A program made the translations under genes and the position numbers. From NCBI GenBank assembly GCA_949066965.1, contig CARTDA010000016.1, positions 1 to 64,000 on the forward strand: 64,000 bases of DNA, in the 5' to 3' direction. Origin of the DNA: COE1 sp949066965 (GTDB taxonomy: Bacteria > Bacillota > Clostridia > Lachnospirales > Lachnospiraceae). Positions 15,827 through 24,039 of the stretch are shown here, one piece after another (the first letter of the stretch is position 1; every line of letters begins with the position of its first letter). The notes under the pieces are model-generated. The model searched no databases, was not told where the DNA came from, and saw only the letters and a list, made by a program, of their open reading frames with translations.

Positions 15827-17902
15827 TCATTCCGCATCAAAGGCAGCATTCAGTTCCTGCGTGCCTGCAAGCACAAACCTGCCGTTCTCAATAATCGGAT
15901 ATGCGTTGTCATCCTTGTCGTAGGCCACAATCGACCCCAGTTCATCATACGGAATTGTAATATCTGTGTGGCATGCAAAGTACGCTTTGGAAGAATCCGT
16001 CTTTCTCAGCGCTGAGATGGAATTTTCCTTCGCCACAACCTCCCTGCCATCCTCATTGTATACCTTTACCTCCTCGCACCTTGAATAGCAGGTATCACCA
16101 ATCGCAAAATGCGGTCCAGTCTTCTCCGCAATCAAAATCGGAAAAAGGCCGTCAATGCCATACTTCTTTGCTGTCATATATGCAGTGGTGTTCGTGCCGA
16201 TTGCAAACTCCCCCATGGGAAGCGAATCGTAATGGAACAGCAGATTCGCCTTGATATAATCCTTATTTTCCTTCTCGCTGTCAAAATTCGTACAGTTATA
16301 ATCCGCTGTCATGCCTTCACGGAAGTCAATCTCAAGATTATGGTATTCCAGCTCGTTCAAAAAGACACGGCTGACATGGAGCTTTCCGTTGGTTCCCTCA
16401 AGCACAGGCGATGTAAACACCTCGCCAACCGGAATGTTGACATCTGCGACGCAGTTCTCAAAAATTGCCTCCTTCTCGGGATTTGTCAGCGGATACAGTG
16501 CCACGCGCAGGTCTGTCTTATTGCCATTCATGCCCTTTATCTCCACATACGCCGCCCTGTTGAGCGTGTCAATCATCGTCGCCTGTATGCGCTCATATGT
16601 CGTATAGTCGAGTGTATTGAGCTTTATCGTCTCGTCAAATATTTCCGGAAAATGTTCCCCGATACTTGGAACCGGAAACGCAATAATCGTAAAACTCCGC
16701 TCCTCCTGGTTGATATATCGGCTCACGATATCTGCCGATGCACCCTTCAATTCCGCCGACAGTTTCTGCTGGGCTTCATCCAGGCTGCATGCCTCCTTTA
16801 TGGACGCCGGCGCAAACGGCGCCTCACCAAACACTTCAATCACTGCCGGTCCCGCATACTTTGCCGCCTTATCCTTCACTTCCTCGTATGCTGCCGAAAG
16901 TACCTCCAATTTTCTGTTCACAAGCCTTTTGTCGAGAAAAAGTGCAATGTCGTCCTTGTGGTCATACAGAAACTGTCTGTTGGCATCCGCGCCAAAATAT
17001 CCTTTTTTGCGCACTACCGTCTTTGTAAAAATGGTATTCTCACTTCTGTATATGGTTGGCTGTAATCCCATTTTCGTAAAATTCCCAACTGCCGCCCTTA
17101 CTACACGTTCAAATCCAAGCATATAGTGCAGGTCAACCGTCTCCTTTTTGGCAAGGTCAATATGTGCCTTGGCAAACCCGATGCGGTATCCCTCTGTATA
17201 AGTATCTGCCATCAGCTGTATGCGTTCCTCGGGCAGGGCATTTAAATACAGCGCCATTTGTTCCACGCCCGGCGACACATATTCCCCATATCTGTACAGA
17301 TAGCTGATATCGTTGAAGTCACTGTCCATCACGATTCTCACCGCAAAGTCACAGTCCGCGTCGACAAGGCTTCGCACCCGCTGCCGCGCATCTGTCTCGG
17401 AGTAGTCGCTCACAAACCAATACAGTGTTTCCCTTATGTCCTCAATATTCGGAACTGCCGCTTTCTCCGGCAGATTTCCCAGCGCTGTCTCCGAATACGC
17501 GTATGCAAACGCATTGTATATCTCCACAAACAGCTCCATACGGATTACCATGTCCTCCATTCTCTGCTCAAAAGCATACGGAATCATTGCCCGAAGCTCC
17601 GTGTAGAGAAACGAGAGCATCTGCCCCATTTCCTGTCCGAATTTTTTACAGGCAAACGCCGGATTGGCATAGCTCACATCATAGTTTGCCCCCATGATGT
17701 CCGCATACAATGACGCATTCTGCGCCCGCAGCGCTTCCACGCCGGCTACTTTCCCCATATTGTCATATGCATCTGTAACCAGCAGAATAAAATCCGCGGT
17801 TTTCCTGTAAAATTCCTTATAAATGCCGGCAACCTCCTGTGCTGCCGCAATCTCCCTGATTCTATCACAAGTAAGCTTATATCTCTCTGTAACCATATCC
17901 AT
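15827..17902 (-). CDS. M29 family aminopeptidase with long N-terminal extension
   Basis: A 691-residue protein whose C-terminal half is an M29 (AmpS/thermophilic) aminopeptidase. The metal-binding set is present: Glu in FTSPVLEGTNG, Glu in MGEFAIGTN, His in EKTGPHFAIGDTCY with the following Tyr, and HTDITIPYDEL carrying His and Asp. Classical M29 enzymes have about 410 residues, so some 280 N-terminal residues are extra. The extension is helical and cytoplasmic, and I do not recognise it. The gene lies 2 bases after the small membrane protein gene and ends in its own terminator. Confidence 0.82.
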   Translation of the reverse strand: MDMVTERYKLTCDRIREIAAAQEVAGIYKEFYRKTADFILLVTDAYDNMGKVAGVEALRAQNASLYADIMGANYDVSYANPAFACKKFGQEMGQMLSFLYTELRAMIPYAFEQRMEDMVIRMELFVEIYNAFAYAYSETALGNLPEKAAVPNIEDIRETLYWFVSDYSETDARQRVRSLVDADCDFAVRIVMDSDFNDISYLYRYGEYVSPGVEQMALYLNALPEERIQLMADTYTEGYRIGFAKAHIDLAKKETVDLHYMLGFERVVRAAVGNFTKMGLQPTIYRSENTIFTKTVVRKKGYFGADANRQFLYDHKDDIALFLDKRLVNRKLEVLSAAYEEVKDKAAKYAGPAVIEVFGEAPFAPASIKEACSLDEAQQKLSAELKGASADIVSRYINQEERSFTIIAFPVPSIGEHFPEIFDETIKLNTLDYTTYERIQATMIDTLNRAAYVEIKGMNGNKTDLRVALYPLTNPEKEAIFENCVADVNIPVGEVFTSPVLEGTNGKLHVSRVFLNELEYHNLEIDFREGMTADYNCTNFDSEKENKDYIKANLLFHYDSLPMGEFAIGTNTTAYMTAKKYGIDGLFPILIAEKTGPHFAIGDTCYSRCEEVKVYNEDGREVVAKENSISALRKTDSSKAYFACHTDITIPYDELGSIVAYDKDDNAYPIIENGRFVLAGTQELNAAFDAE

Positions 17903-17904
17903 CC

Positions 17905-18231
17905 CTAAACCACTCCCAAATACAAAATAATGCCGCCAGCAATTACCGTCAGGGCATTTAACAAAATTCCGATGACCGGAAAAATATGGAAAATATCTTT
18001 TTCCATCAGCGAACGTATTCCGAGAACCAGCCCTGCAACCGCATATACCGCGGAAAGAATCACCACCGCTCCATACTGCATCAATGCAGTCCCCTTATTC
18101 TGATAGGTCAGGTGCACTGCAAGGCTAATTGAAACAGTCGCTATCAGCCCTAATATGGATGACATCACGCCCCACTTAGGATTTTTCTTATCTGTAAAAA
18201 TATACCCTGTTTTTCCAAAAATTCGAAGCAT
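17905..18231 (-). CDS. Small membrane protein with three or four helices
   Basis: A 108-residue membrane protein. A short basic N-terminus (MLRIFGKTGYIFTDKKNPKW) precedes hydrophobic stretches at about 24-42, 51-71 and 80-105. It resembles an uncharacterised Lachnospiraceae family (I believe DUF6142), with no known function. The start at 18231 is chosen because GGAGG lies 4 bases upstream; ATGs 4 and 10 codons earlier have no ribosome site. It is probably cotranscribed with the M29 gene 2 bases downstream. Confidence 0.7.
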   Translation of the reverse strand: MLRIFGKTGYIFTDKKNPKWGVMSSILGLIATVSISLAVHLTYQNKGTALMQYGAVVILSAVYAVAGLVLGIRSLMEKDIFHIFPVIGILLNALTVIAGGIILYLGVV

Positions 18232-18249
18232 ATTCCCTCCCATATGAAA

Positions 18250-18273
18250 TGGGCATTCCATACGAAATGCCCA
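18250..18273 (-). repeat. Stem-loop between the two small membrane-protein genes
   Basis: TGGGCATT (18250-18257) pairs with AATGCCCA (18266-18273) around an 8-base loop. On the minus strand only a weak T run follows, so it may attenuate rather than stop transcription. Confidence 0.5.
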
Positions 18274-18313
18274 CCCGTGTGCCGGACACAGACAGAACTG
18301 TCGTCCGTATGCA

Positions 18314-18466
18314 TCAAAACAGTATCCTGGATTTACCAGCCAGAAGCCTGCCGCCGCTGATTAAAAGCAGTACACCGCCTGCGACTCCTGCCACAATGGA
18401 AATCACGCCTATCACGATGGCAAGTGCCCCGGAACGTCCCATTATTTTATACACTTTCTCATCCAT
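18314..18466 (-). CDS. 50-residue membrane microprotein
   Basis: A 50-codon ORF reading MDEKVYKIMGRSGALAIVIG at the start, with one long hydrophobic helix at about residues 13-37 (rich in Val, Ile, Gly and Ala) and a basic C-terminus. GGAGAG lies 8 bases before the ATG. It fills the gap between pyrE (33 bases upstream) and the 108-residue membrane protein. I do not know a function. The pairing of two small membrane proteins suggests a joint role. Its short length is the main reason for doubt. Confidence 0.7.
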   Translation of the reverse strand: MDEKVYKIMGRSGALAIVIGVISIVAGVAGGVLLLISGGRLLAGKSRILF

Positions 18467-18499
18467 GCCATTTTCTCTCCTTCAGGTTTCCCCATCATT

Positions 18500-19174
18500 T
18501 TATTTTGCACCATACTGCGCATAATATGCCTCTATGGCTTCTTTCATTCTGTCGTCAATGATCACCCTGCCATTGTAATTCCTATTGTACAGATGCTCCA
18601 CAACCTCCTCCATGGTCACAATGGCGCCCGTCTCTATCCCATATACTTCCCGGATTTCTGCAAGCGCGTTCTTCTGGGTTTTTCCGCGCTCCTGACGGTT
18701 CAGGCTCACCATCAGCCCCACGACGTCCACATTTGCCTGTGCCTTTAAAATCGGAAATGTCTCCTCGATTGATTTCCCCGAGGTGGTGACATCCTCGATA
18801 ATGACAACCCTGTCCCCGTCATTTAAGTCGCTTCCAAGGAGGATTCCCACATCACCGTGATCCTTGGCTTCCTTTCTGTTTGAGCAGTATCTGATATCCC
18901 TGCCATACAGCGAGCTAAACGCCATCGTCGTTGCAACCGCAAGCGGAATTCCCTTATAAGCCGGTCCAAATAACACGTCAAAATCCGTACCGTAGTTGTC
19001 ATGAATCGCCTTTGCATAATACTCGCCAAGCTTCCTGAGCTGTGAGCCCGTGACATATGCCCCCGCATTCATGAAAAACGGCGATTTTCTGCCGCTCTTT
19101 AATGTAAACTCGCCGAACTTGAGCACATTGCTGTCGACCATAAACTCTATAAACTCTTTTTTGTACTGTTCCAT
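18500..19174 (-). CDS. pyrE: Orotate phosphoribosyltransferase
   Basis: A 224-residue OPRTase that joins orotate to PRPP to form OMP. The PRPP-binding motif VVIIEDVTTSGKSIEE and the substrate loop GPAYKGIPLA are intact. It follows pyrF by 15 bases, so the last two steps of UMP synthesis are encoded together. Confidence 0.97.
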   Translation of the reverse strand: MEQYKKEFIEFMVDSNVLKFGEFTLKSGRKSPFFMNAGAYVTGSQLRKLGEYYAKAIHDNYGTDFDVLFGPAYKGIPLAVATTMAFSSLYGRDIRYCSNRKEAKDHGDVGILLGSDLNDGDRVVIIEDVTTSGKSIEETFPILKAQANVDVVGLMVSLNRQERGKTQKNALAEIREVYGIETGAIVTMEEVVEHLYNRNYNGRVIIDDRMKEAIEAYYAQYGAK

Positions 19175-19189
19175 CTTCTTACGCCTCCG

Positions 19190-20167
19190 TTACTTTCCGA
19201 CACTTGCAAATGCCTGATCAATATCCGTAATCATGTCAATGACTGCCTGCCTTGACGCATCCGCGTAATTATATGTGCCAAACCTGCTGTATTTCTCATT
19301 CTGGTATGCCGCGATAATCCCCCTTGACGAGTTCACAATCGCGCCAAGCCTGTTGTCATCAAAAAAGTGTATCAAATCTTTTCCTGTCCCGCCCTGTGCA
19401 CCATAACCGGGCACGAGAATGAATGATTTCGGCATCACCCTGCGCAGCGCCCTGCCCTGCTCAGGATACGTGGCGCCCACCACCGCACCGATATGGCTGT
19501 AGCCCTTCTCACCCATCAGCTGGCTGCTCCACTCAGCAACCTTCTCACCGACAATTTCATAAAGCGGCTTCTCCCCAGAGTCAGTCCCTCCGGCTTCTTC
19601 GCCTGCCGAGCCTGTGCGTACCTGCCTGTCCTGAAATTCGCCGCTGCTCGGATTGGAGGTCTTGACCAGTATAAAAATGCCTTTCTTTTCTTCCTTGCAC
19701 ACATCAATAAAGGGCTGTACACCATCTGAACCGAGATAGGGATTGACCGTCACAAAGTCCTCGTCGAATCCTGCACACAGGCTGCTTCCTACCTGCACCC
19801 TGCCAAGATGTGCCGTTGCATAGGCTGCCGAGGTTGATCCGATATCACCGCGCTTGATGTCACCGATTACCACAAGCCCTTTTTCCCTGCAGTAGTCGAC
19901 CGTTTTCTGGAATGCCCTAAGCCCGGGAATGCCGAACTGCTCATACATCGCAATCTGCGGCTTGACGGCCGGAATCAGATCGTATGTCTTGTCTATGATT
20001 CCCTTGTTGAAAAGCCACACTGCCTCCGCTGCGCCTTCGAGCGTCTCTCCTTTTTCCGCAAAAGCTGCTTTCTGAATATGCTCGGGGACGAACTTCATTG
20101 TGGGGTCAAGTCCCACCACGATGGGCGCCCCTGTCTTTTGAATTTTCTCAATGAGTTTATCAATCAT
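19190..20167 (-). CDS. pyrF: Orotidine 5'-phosphate decarboxylase (type 2)
   Basis: A 325-residue OMP decarboxylase of the longer type 2 group. GLDPTMKFVPEH near the N-terminus and the catalytic IGDIKRGDIGSTSAAYA (Asp-Lys-x-x-Asp) are clear. The protein is slightly long because of a hydrophilic Gly/Glu-rich insertion at about residues 180-198. It starts 51 bases after the nrdD stop with no terminator between, so read-through is possible. Confidence 0.95.
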   Translation of the reverse strand: MIDKLIEKIQKTGAPIVVGLDPTMKFVPEHIQKAAFAEKGETLEGAAEAVWLFNKGIIDKTYDLIPAVKPQIAMYEQFGIPGLRAFQKTVDYCREKGLVVIGDIKRGDIGSTSAAYATAHLGRVQVGSSLCAGFDEDFVTVNPYLGSDGVQPFIDVCKEEKKGIFILVKTSNPSSGEFQDRQVRTGSAGEEAGGTDSGEKPLYEIVGEKVAEWSSQLMGEKGYSHIGAVVGATYPEQGRALRRVMPKSFILVPGYGAQGGTGKDLIHFFDDNRLGAIVNSSRGIIAAYQNEKYSRFGTYNYADASRQAVIDMITDIDQAFASVGK

Positions 20168-20218
20168 AATGTACTCTCCCTGTATCGTTATTTATGCCAT
20201 CTGGGGTATTTATATGCA

Positions 20219-22630
20219 TTACACTTTTGCCTTTAAACACTCGGCATACTTCCTTATATTAGATACATTAACATATTTCTGCTCGGATTGTCCAGCTACA
20301 ATTACAAGCGTTGGCGCCTGCATGACACCGTACCGGACTGCAAGCTCCATGTTTTCTTCTGCATCTATAATCGTGTAATCGACATCCTTGAGGTACTCCT
20401 TCGCCAGGCTGCAGTTCGGGCAGGTCTTGGTCGTGAACAGATACGTATCCTTGCTGCCCCCCGATACCCTTTTCTCCTGCACCAGCATCCGGTTCATCTC
20501 TCTTGCCTTTTTATTTGGCACGCTGTCCGCTGCCTTCTCCGCGGCACGTACACGCACTGTGCTTCCCATCTTGTACTCCGTGCGGTTTTTGTATTCCTGA
20601 AGCTTGCCGTCATTCCAGTTCTGTACCGGCCGGTAGTAACCCGTGATACGGCTGTAAACCTCCGTCACCTTCCCGCACTTCGGGCAGGCCTTCTGTTCGC
20701 CCGCAAGATATCCATGCTCCCTGCAGATGGAGTACGTCGGTGACATTGTATAATATGGAAGCCTGTAATTCTCGGCAATCGTGCGCACCAGCTTCGCCGC
20801 TGCTTTCCAGTCCGGAAGCTTCTCCCCGAGAAAAGCGTGGAATACCGTCCCTGATGTATAAAGCGTCTGAAGCGCATCCTGTATGTCCAGCGCATCAAAA
20901 ATGTCCGTCGTATAATCAACAGGCAGATGCGAGGAGTTCGTGTAGTATGGTTTGTCCCCCGGATGTCCCGCCGTGATGATGTCACTCCACTTCTCCCTGT
21001 CATGCTTTGCAAGCCTGTATGTCGTGCTTTCTGCGGGTGTCGCCTCGAGATTGTACAGGTCGCCGTACTGTTCCTGATAGTCAGACAGCCGCCCGCGCAT
21101 ATGGTTGAGCACATCCTTCGCAAACTGCTGTGCTTTCTTCTGGGAGAGGTCTGCGCGAATCCACTTTGCATTCAGTCCCGCCTCGTTCATGCCAATCAGC
21201 CCGATCGTAGAAAAATGGCTGTCGAAATTTCCAAGATACCGCTTTGTGTAGGGATAAAGCCCTTCATCCAAAAGCCGCGAAATCACCTTTCTCTTAATAT
21301 TCAGCGAACGTGCACTGATATCCATAAGCCGGTCAAGCCTTCTGTAAAAATCCTTCTCGTCAGCAGCAAGGTATGCGATGCGCGGCATATTAATCGTAAC
21401 AACGCCGACGCTTCCCGTACTCTCCCCCGATCCAAAAAAACCACCTGTTTTTTTACGCAGCTCCCTCAGGTCGAGACGCAGCCTGCAGCACATGCTCCTG
21501 ACATCGGAAGGTTCCATGTCAGAATTAATATAGTTGGAAAAATACGGTGTTCCGTACTTTGCCGTCATTTCAAATAACAGTCTGTTGTTTTCGTTGTCAG
21601 ACCAGTCAAAATCACGTGTTATGGAATAGGTCGGAATCGGATACTGGAATCCCCTTCCGTCAGCATCGCCCTCTATCATTGTCTCGATAAACGCCTTATT
21701 GACCATGTCCATCTCCGCCTTGCAGTCCCTGTAGCAGAAATCCATCTCCTGACCGCCTACGATTGCCGGAAGGTTGGCAAGGTCATTGGGAACAGTCCAG
21801 TCAAGCGTGATATTGCTAAACGGTGCCTGCGTCCCCCACCGGCTCGGTGTATTGACCCCATAAATAAACGCCTCAATGCACTTCTTGACCTCGTGATATG
21901 AGAGATGATCCACTTTCACGAACGGCGCAAGATATGTATCAAAGGAGGAAAATGCCTGCGCTCCCGCCCACTCATTCTGCATGATGCCAAGGAAGTTCAC
22001 CATCTGGTTGCACAGAACCGACAGATGCCTTGCCGGTGCGGAAGTAATCTTTCCCGTAATACCACCCAGCCCTTCCTGAATCAGCTGTTTCAAAGACCAT
22101 CCTGCGCAGTACCCCGTAAGCATGGAGAGATCGTGAATATGGATGTCCGCATTTCTGTGCGCGTTTGCAATCTCATCATCATATATCTCGGAAAGCCAGT
22201 AGTTTGCCGTGACGGCACCCGAATTTGACAGAATCAGCCCTCCCACGGAGTAGGTGACTGTCGAATTTTCTTTCACGCGCCAGTCCTCAATCTTCACATA
22301 GCTATCCACTACATCCTTGTAATCTAGAATTGTGGAGCGCATGTTGCGCATTTTCTCCCTCTGTTTCCGATACAGGATAAACGCCTTTGCAGACTCTGCA
22401 TAACCTGCCTGCTCCAGGACTTTCTCCACACTGTCCTGTATATCCTCCACATGAACTTTGCCTTCTTTTATTTTTCCCTGAATGTCGGCTGTAACCCGCA
22501 GTGCAAGCAGACCCACGATATCGTCATTAAACTGCACCTGTGTCGCATTAAATGCCTTGACAATCGCCCCGCTTATCTTATCCAGACAAAACGCTGCCAG
22601 TACGCCATCCCTCTTAATAACCTGAAACAC
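20219..22630 (-). CDS. nrdD: Anaerobic ribonucleoside-triphosphate reductase with fused C-terminal redoxin domain
   Basis: An 803-residue class III ribonucleotide reductase that makes dNTPs without oxygen. It has an N-terminal ATP-cone (about 1-95), the barrel catalytic domain, a zinc site (CREHG and CPKC) and the glycyl-radical segment RITGYYRPV near residue 670. A redoxin-like module follows at about 730-803 (YLFTTKTCPNCSLAKEYL, then APTLVIV with the cis-Pro), a glutaredoxin/thioredoxin fold with a CPNC active site. The start codon is GTG, with AAGGAG 8 bases upstream. The activase gene nrdG is not beside it. A promoter and two NrdR boxes lie upstream. Confidence 0.95.
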   Translation of the reverse strand: MFQVIKRDGVLAAFCLDKISGAIVKAFNATQVQFNDDIVGLLALRVTADIQGKIKEGKVHVEDIQDSVEKVLEQAGYAESAKAFILYRKQREKMRNMRSTILDYKDVVDSYVKIEDWRVKENSTVTYSVGGLILSNSGAVTANYWLSEIYDDEIANAHRNADIHIHDLSMLTGYCAGWSLKQLIQEGLGGITGKITSAPARHLSVLCNQMVNFLGIMQNEWAGAQAFSSFDTYLAPFVKVDHLSYHEVKKCIEAFIYGVNTPSRWGTQAPFSNITLDWTVPNDLANLPAIVGGQEMDFCYRDCKAEMDMVNKAFIETMIEGDADGRGFQYPIPTYSITRDFDWSDNENNRLLFEMTAKYGTPYFSNYINSDMEPSDVRSMCCRLRLDLRELRKKTGGFFGSGESTGSVGVVTINMPRIAYLAADEKDFYRRLDRLMDISARSLNIKRKVISRLLDEGLYPYTKRYLGNFDSHFSTIGLIGMNEAGLNAKWIRADLSQKKAQQFAKDVLNHMRGRLSDYQEQYGDLYNLEATPAESTTYRLAKHDREKWSDIITAGHPGDKPYYTNSSHLPVDYTTDIFDALDIQDALQTLYTSGTVFHAFLGEKLPDWKAAAKLVRTIAENYRLPYYTMSPTYSICREHGYLAGEQKACPKCGKVTEVYSRITGYYRPVQNWNDGKLQEYKNRTEYKMGSTVRVRAAEKAADSVPNKKAREMNRMLVQEKRVSGGSKDTYLFTTKTCPNCSLAKEYLKDVDYTIIDAEENMELAVRYGVMQAPTLVIVAGQSEQKYVNVSNIRKYAECLKAKV

Positions 22631-22683
22631 TCAAACTACTCCTTCCGTAATATCTTTACGCTCCGAAGAGCGCTATCATATCA

Positions 22684-22712
22684 ATGATAGCAGATATAAA
22701 ATTCCAAGTCAA
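22684..22712 (-). promoter_or_regulatory. nrdD promoter
   Basis: On the minus strand, TTGACT (22707-22712) and TATCAT (22684-22689) are 17 bases apart. They lie about 55 bases before the GTG start and directly downstream of the first NrdR box. Confidence 0.7.
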
Positions 22713-22721
22713 TCGAACACA

Positions 22722-22768
22722 ACGCAATATTATGTGTTCCTTTTCGGCATTTTTACAATATCTAGTGT
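22722..22768 (-). promoter_or_regulatory. Tandem NrdR boxes
   Basis: Two 16-base sites, ACGCAATATTATGTGT (22722-22737) and TTACAATATCTAGTGT (22753-22768), each match 13 of 16 positions of the NrdR consensus ACACwATATATwGTGT. Their starts are 31 bases apart, the spacing known for paired NrdR boxes. The second reaches into the stop codon of the upstream TPR gene. NrdR would repress nrdD when dATP is plentiful. Confidence 0.85.
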
Positions 22769-23856
22769 TATCTGGTTTTCAAAAAGTCATTTTCTTTTTT
22801 TGCGCGCGCATCGTCAGGGTAGACCTGTAAATACTCCTGCATCATCGTCCTTGCCTCTGAAAACTTTCCCAGATACTCCTTTGCCACAATCAAATTATAC
22901 CGAAGCTCCTGCAGGTAGTCGGAATTTCCCATATCAATGCCGCTTTCGAAAACCGTCACAGCCTCCTCATACTTCCCCTGCCGCATCAGACAGATGCCAT
23001 AGCTGTTGTACAGCGCCGCATCAGGTTCATTGGCATCCAGAAACGTCTGATATACTACCGTGGCATAATTCATATCCCCGAGCTTCTCATAGGTCTGTCC
23101 CAGCAGCAGGGCAAGCTTTGGGTCTTTTCCGTTTACAGCACTGTCAAGGTTGATGCGTGCATTGTCGTAGTCCTCAAGGTAGAAATAAATAACGCCCTTT
23201 TCCTCCTCCTTAAGCTTCTTGTCGTTCTTACCCATAAACTCCTGCAGGTACGTCTTGCCTTCCTCCCCGAAACCGGCTGCCTGCATCTCCACATACGCAT
23301 CCGTCCGCAGGGAAAGATTGTCCGAATCAAGCGAAAACGCTTTCTCAAAGTCCGCGACAGCCTCCTCATAGCGGTTCTGCCTGAGTATTGCACATGCCCG
23401 CAGGTAATACGCATCCTTGTCCTTTTTTCTGAGTGCCAGGACTGCCGAGTAAATCTCCTCTGCCTGCTTGTACTTTCCCTGTTTCATGTAAGCCGCTGCA
23501 AGGTAATAATTGGTGTCGTATTCCAAATCCGTAAGGCTGTTTCCCGCGTTTTCAATCGACTTGAGAAAGGATGTTGCAGCATCCGCATAATTTCCAAGTC
23601 CCATATAGGCAATTCCCTGTCCTCTATAGGCAAGCTCCAGATCTTCATTATTCAGAAGCGCCTTTTCAAAACTGTCAACCGCCCCCTGGAAATCATACTG
23701 CTCCACCTGATCCATTCCCGCAAGCAGATTGGCATTTTCCTGCTTTTTGCCGCAGCCGCCCATAAGAAGCGCCACAGTCAGCGCTGCTGCACCCAGCTTT
23801 ATCGTAAATATCCGTTTTGTATTTTTTCCTTTAATCAATTTTACTCTCCCAGACAT
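22768..23856 (-). CDS. TPR-repeat lipoprotein
   Basis: A 362-residue lipoprotein. A basic N-terminus and hydrophobic stretch end in the lipobox LMGGC, so the mature protein is anchored outside the membrane. At least seven tetratricopeptide repeats follow, with typical signatures such as AYRGQGIAYMGLGNYADA and ALYNSYGICLMRQGKYEEA. TPR proteins act as scaffolds; the partner is unknown. The ATG at 23856 has no ribosome site. An in-frame TTG at 23838 preceded by GGGAGA may be the true start. Confidence 0.82.
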   Translation of the reverse strand: MSGRVKLIKGKNTKRIFTIKLGAAALTVALLMGGCGKKQENANLLAGMDQVEQYDFQGAVDSFEKALLNNEDLELAYRGQGIAYMGLGNYADAATSFLKSIENAGNSLTDLEYDTNYYLAAAYMKQGKYKQAEEIYSAVLALRKKDKDAYYLRACAILRQNRYEEAVADFEKAFSLDSDNLSLRTDAYVEMQAAGFGEEGKTYLQEFMGKNDKKLKEEEKGVIYFYLEDYDNARINLDSAVNGKDPKLALLLGQTYEKLGDMNYATVVYQTFLDANEPDAALYNSYGICLMRQGKYEEAVTVFESGIDMGNSDYLQELRYNLIVAKEYLGKFSEARTMMQEYLQVYPDDARAKKENDFLKTR

Positions 23857-23952
23857 TCTTATTTATTATCATATTGTAATGATAGAGGAAATATAAAATG
23901 ATGTCAATTCCAGTTTTCAATAAAAAATAAAATGAATGACAGGATACAACAA

Positions 23953-23981
23953 TTGACGAAACCAAAAAGAAAGCTTATAAT
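23953..23981 (+). promoter_or_regulatory. Promoter of the GH5 gene
   Basis: TTGACG (23953-23958) and a perfect TATAAT (23976-23981) are 17 bases apart, giving a leader of about 50 bases. Confidence 0.75.
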
Positions 23982-24039
23982 TTTACTATACTATTAATTT
24001 TTTATTAAATTACGTTAAATTTTTAAGAAGCAGGATTTT

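Noticed and set aside
16109..17065. Open frame of 318 codons on the plus strand
   Set aside because: It is antisense to the M29 aminopeptidase; its Arg/Cys/His-rich composition is typical of a shadow frame.
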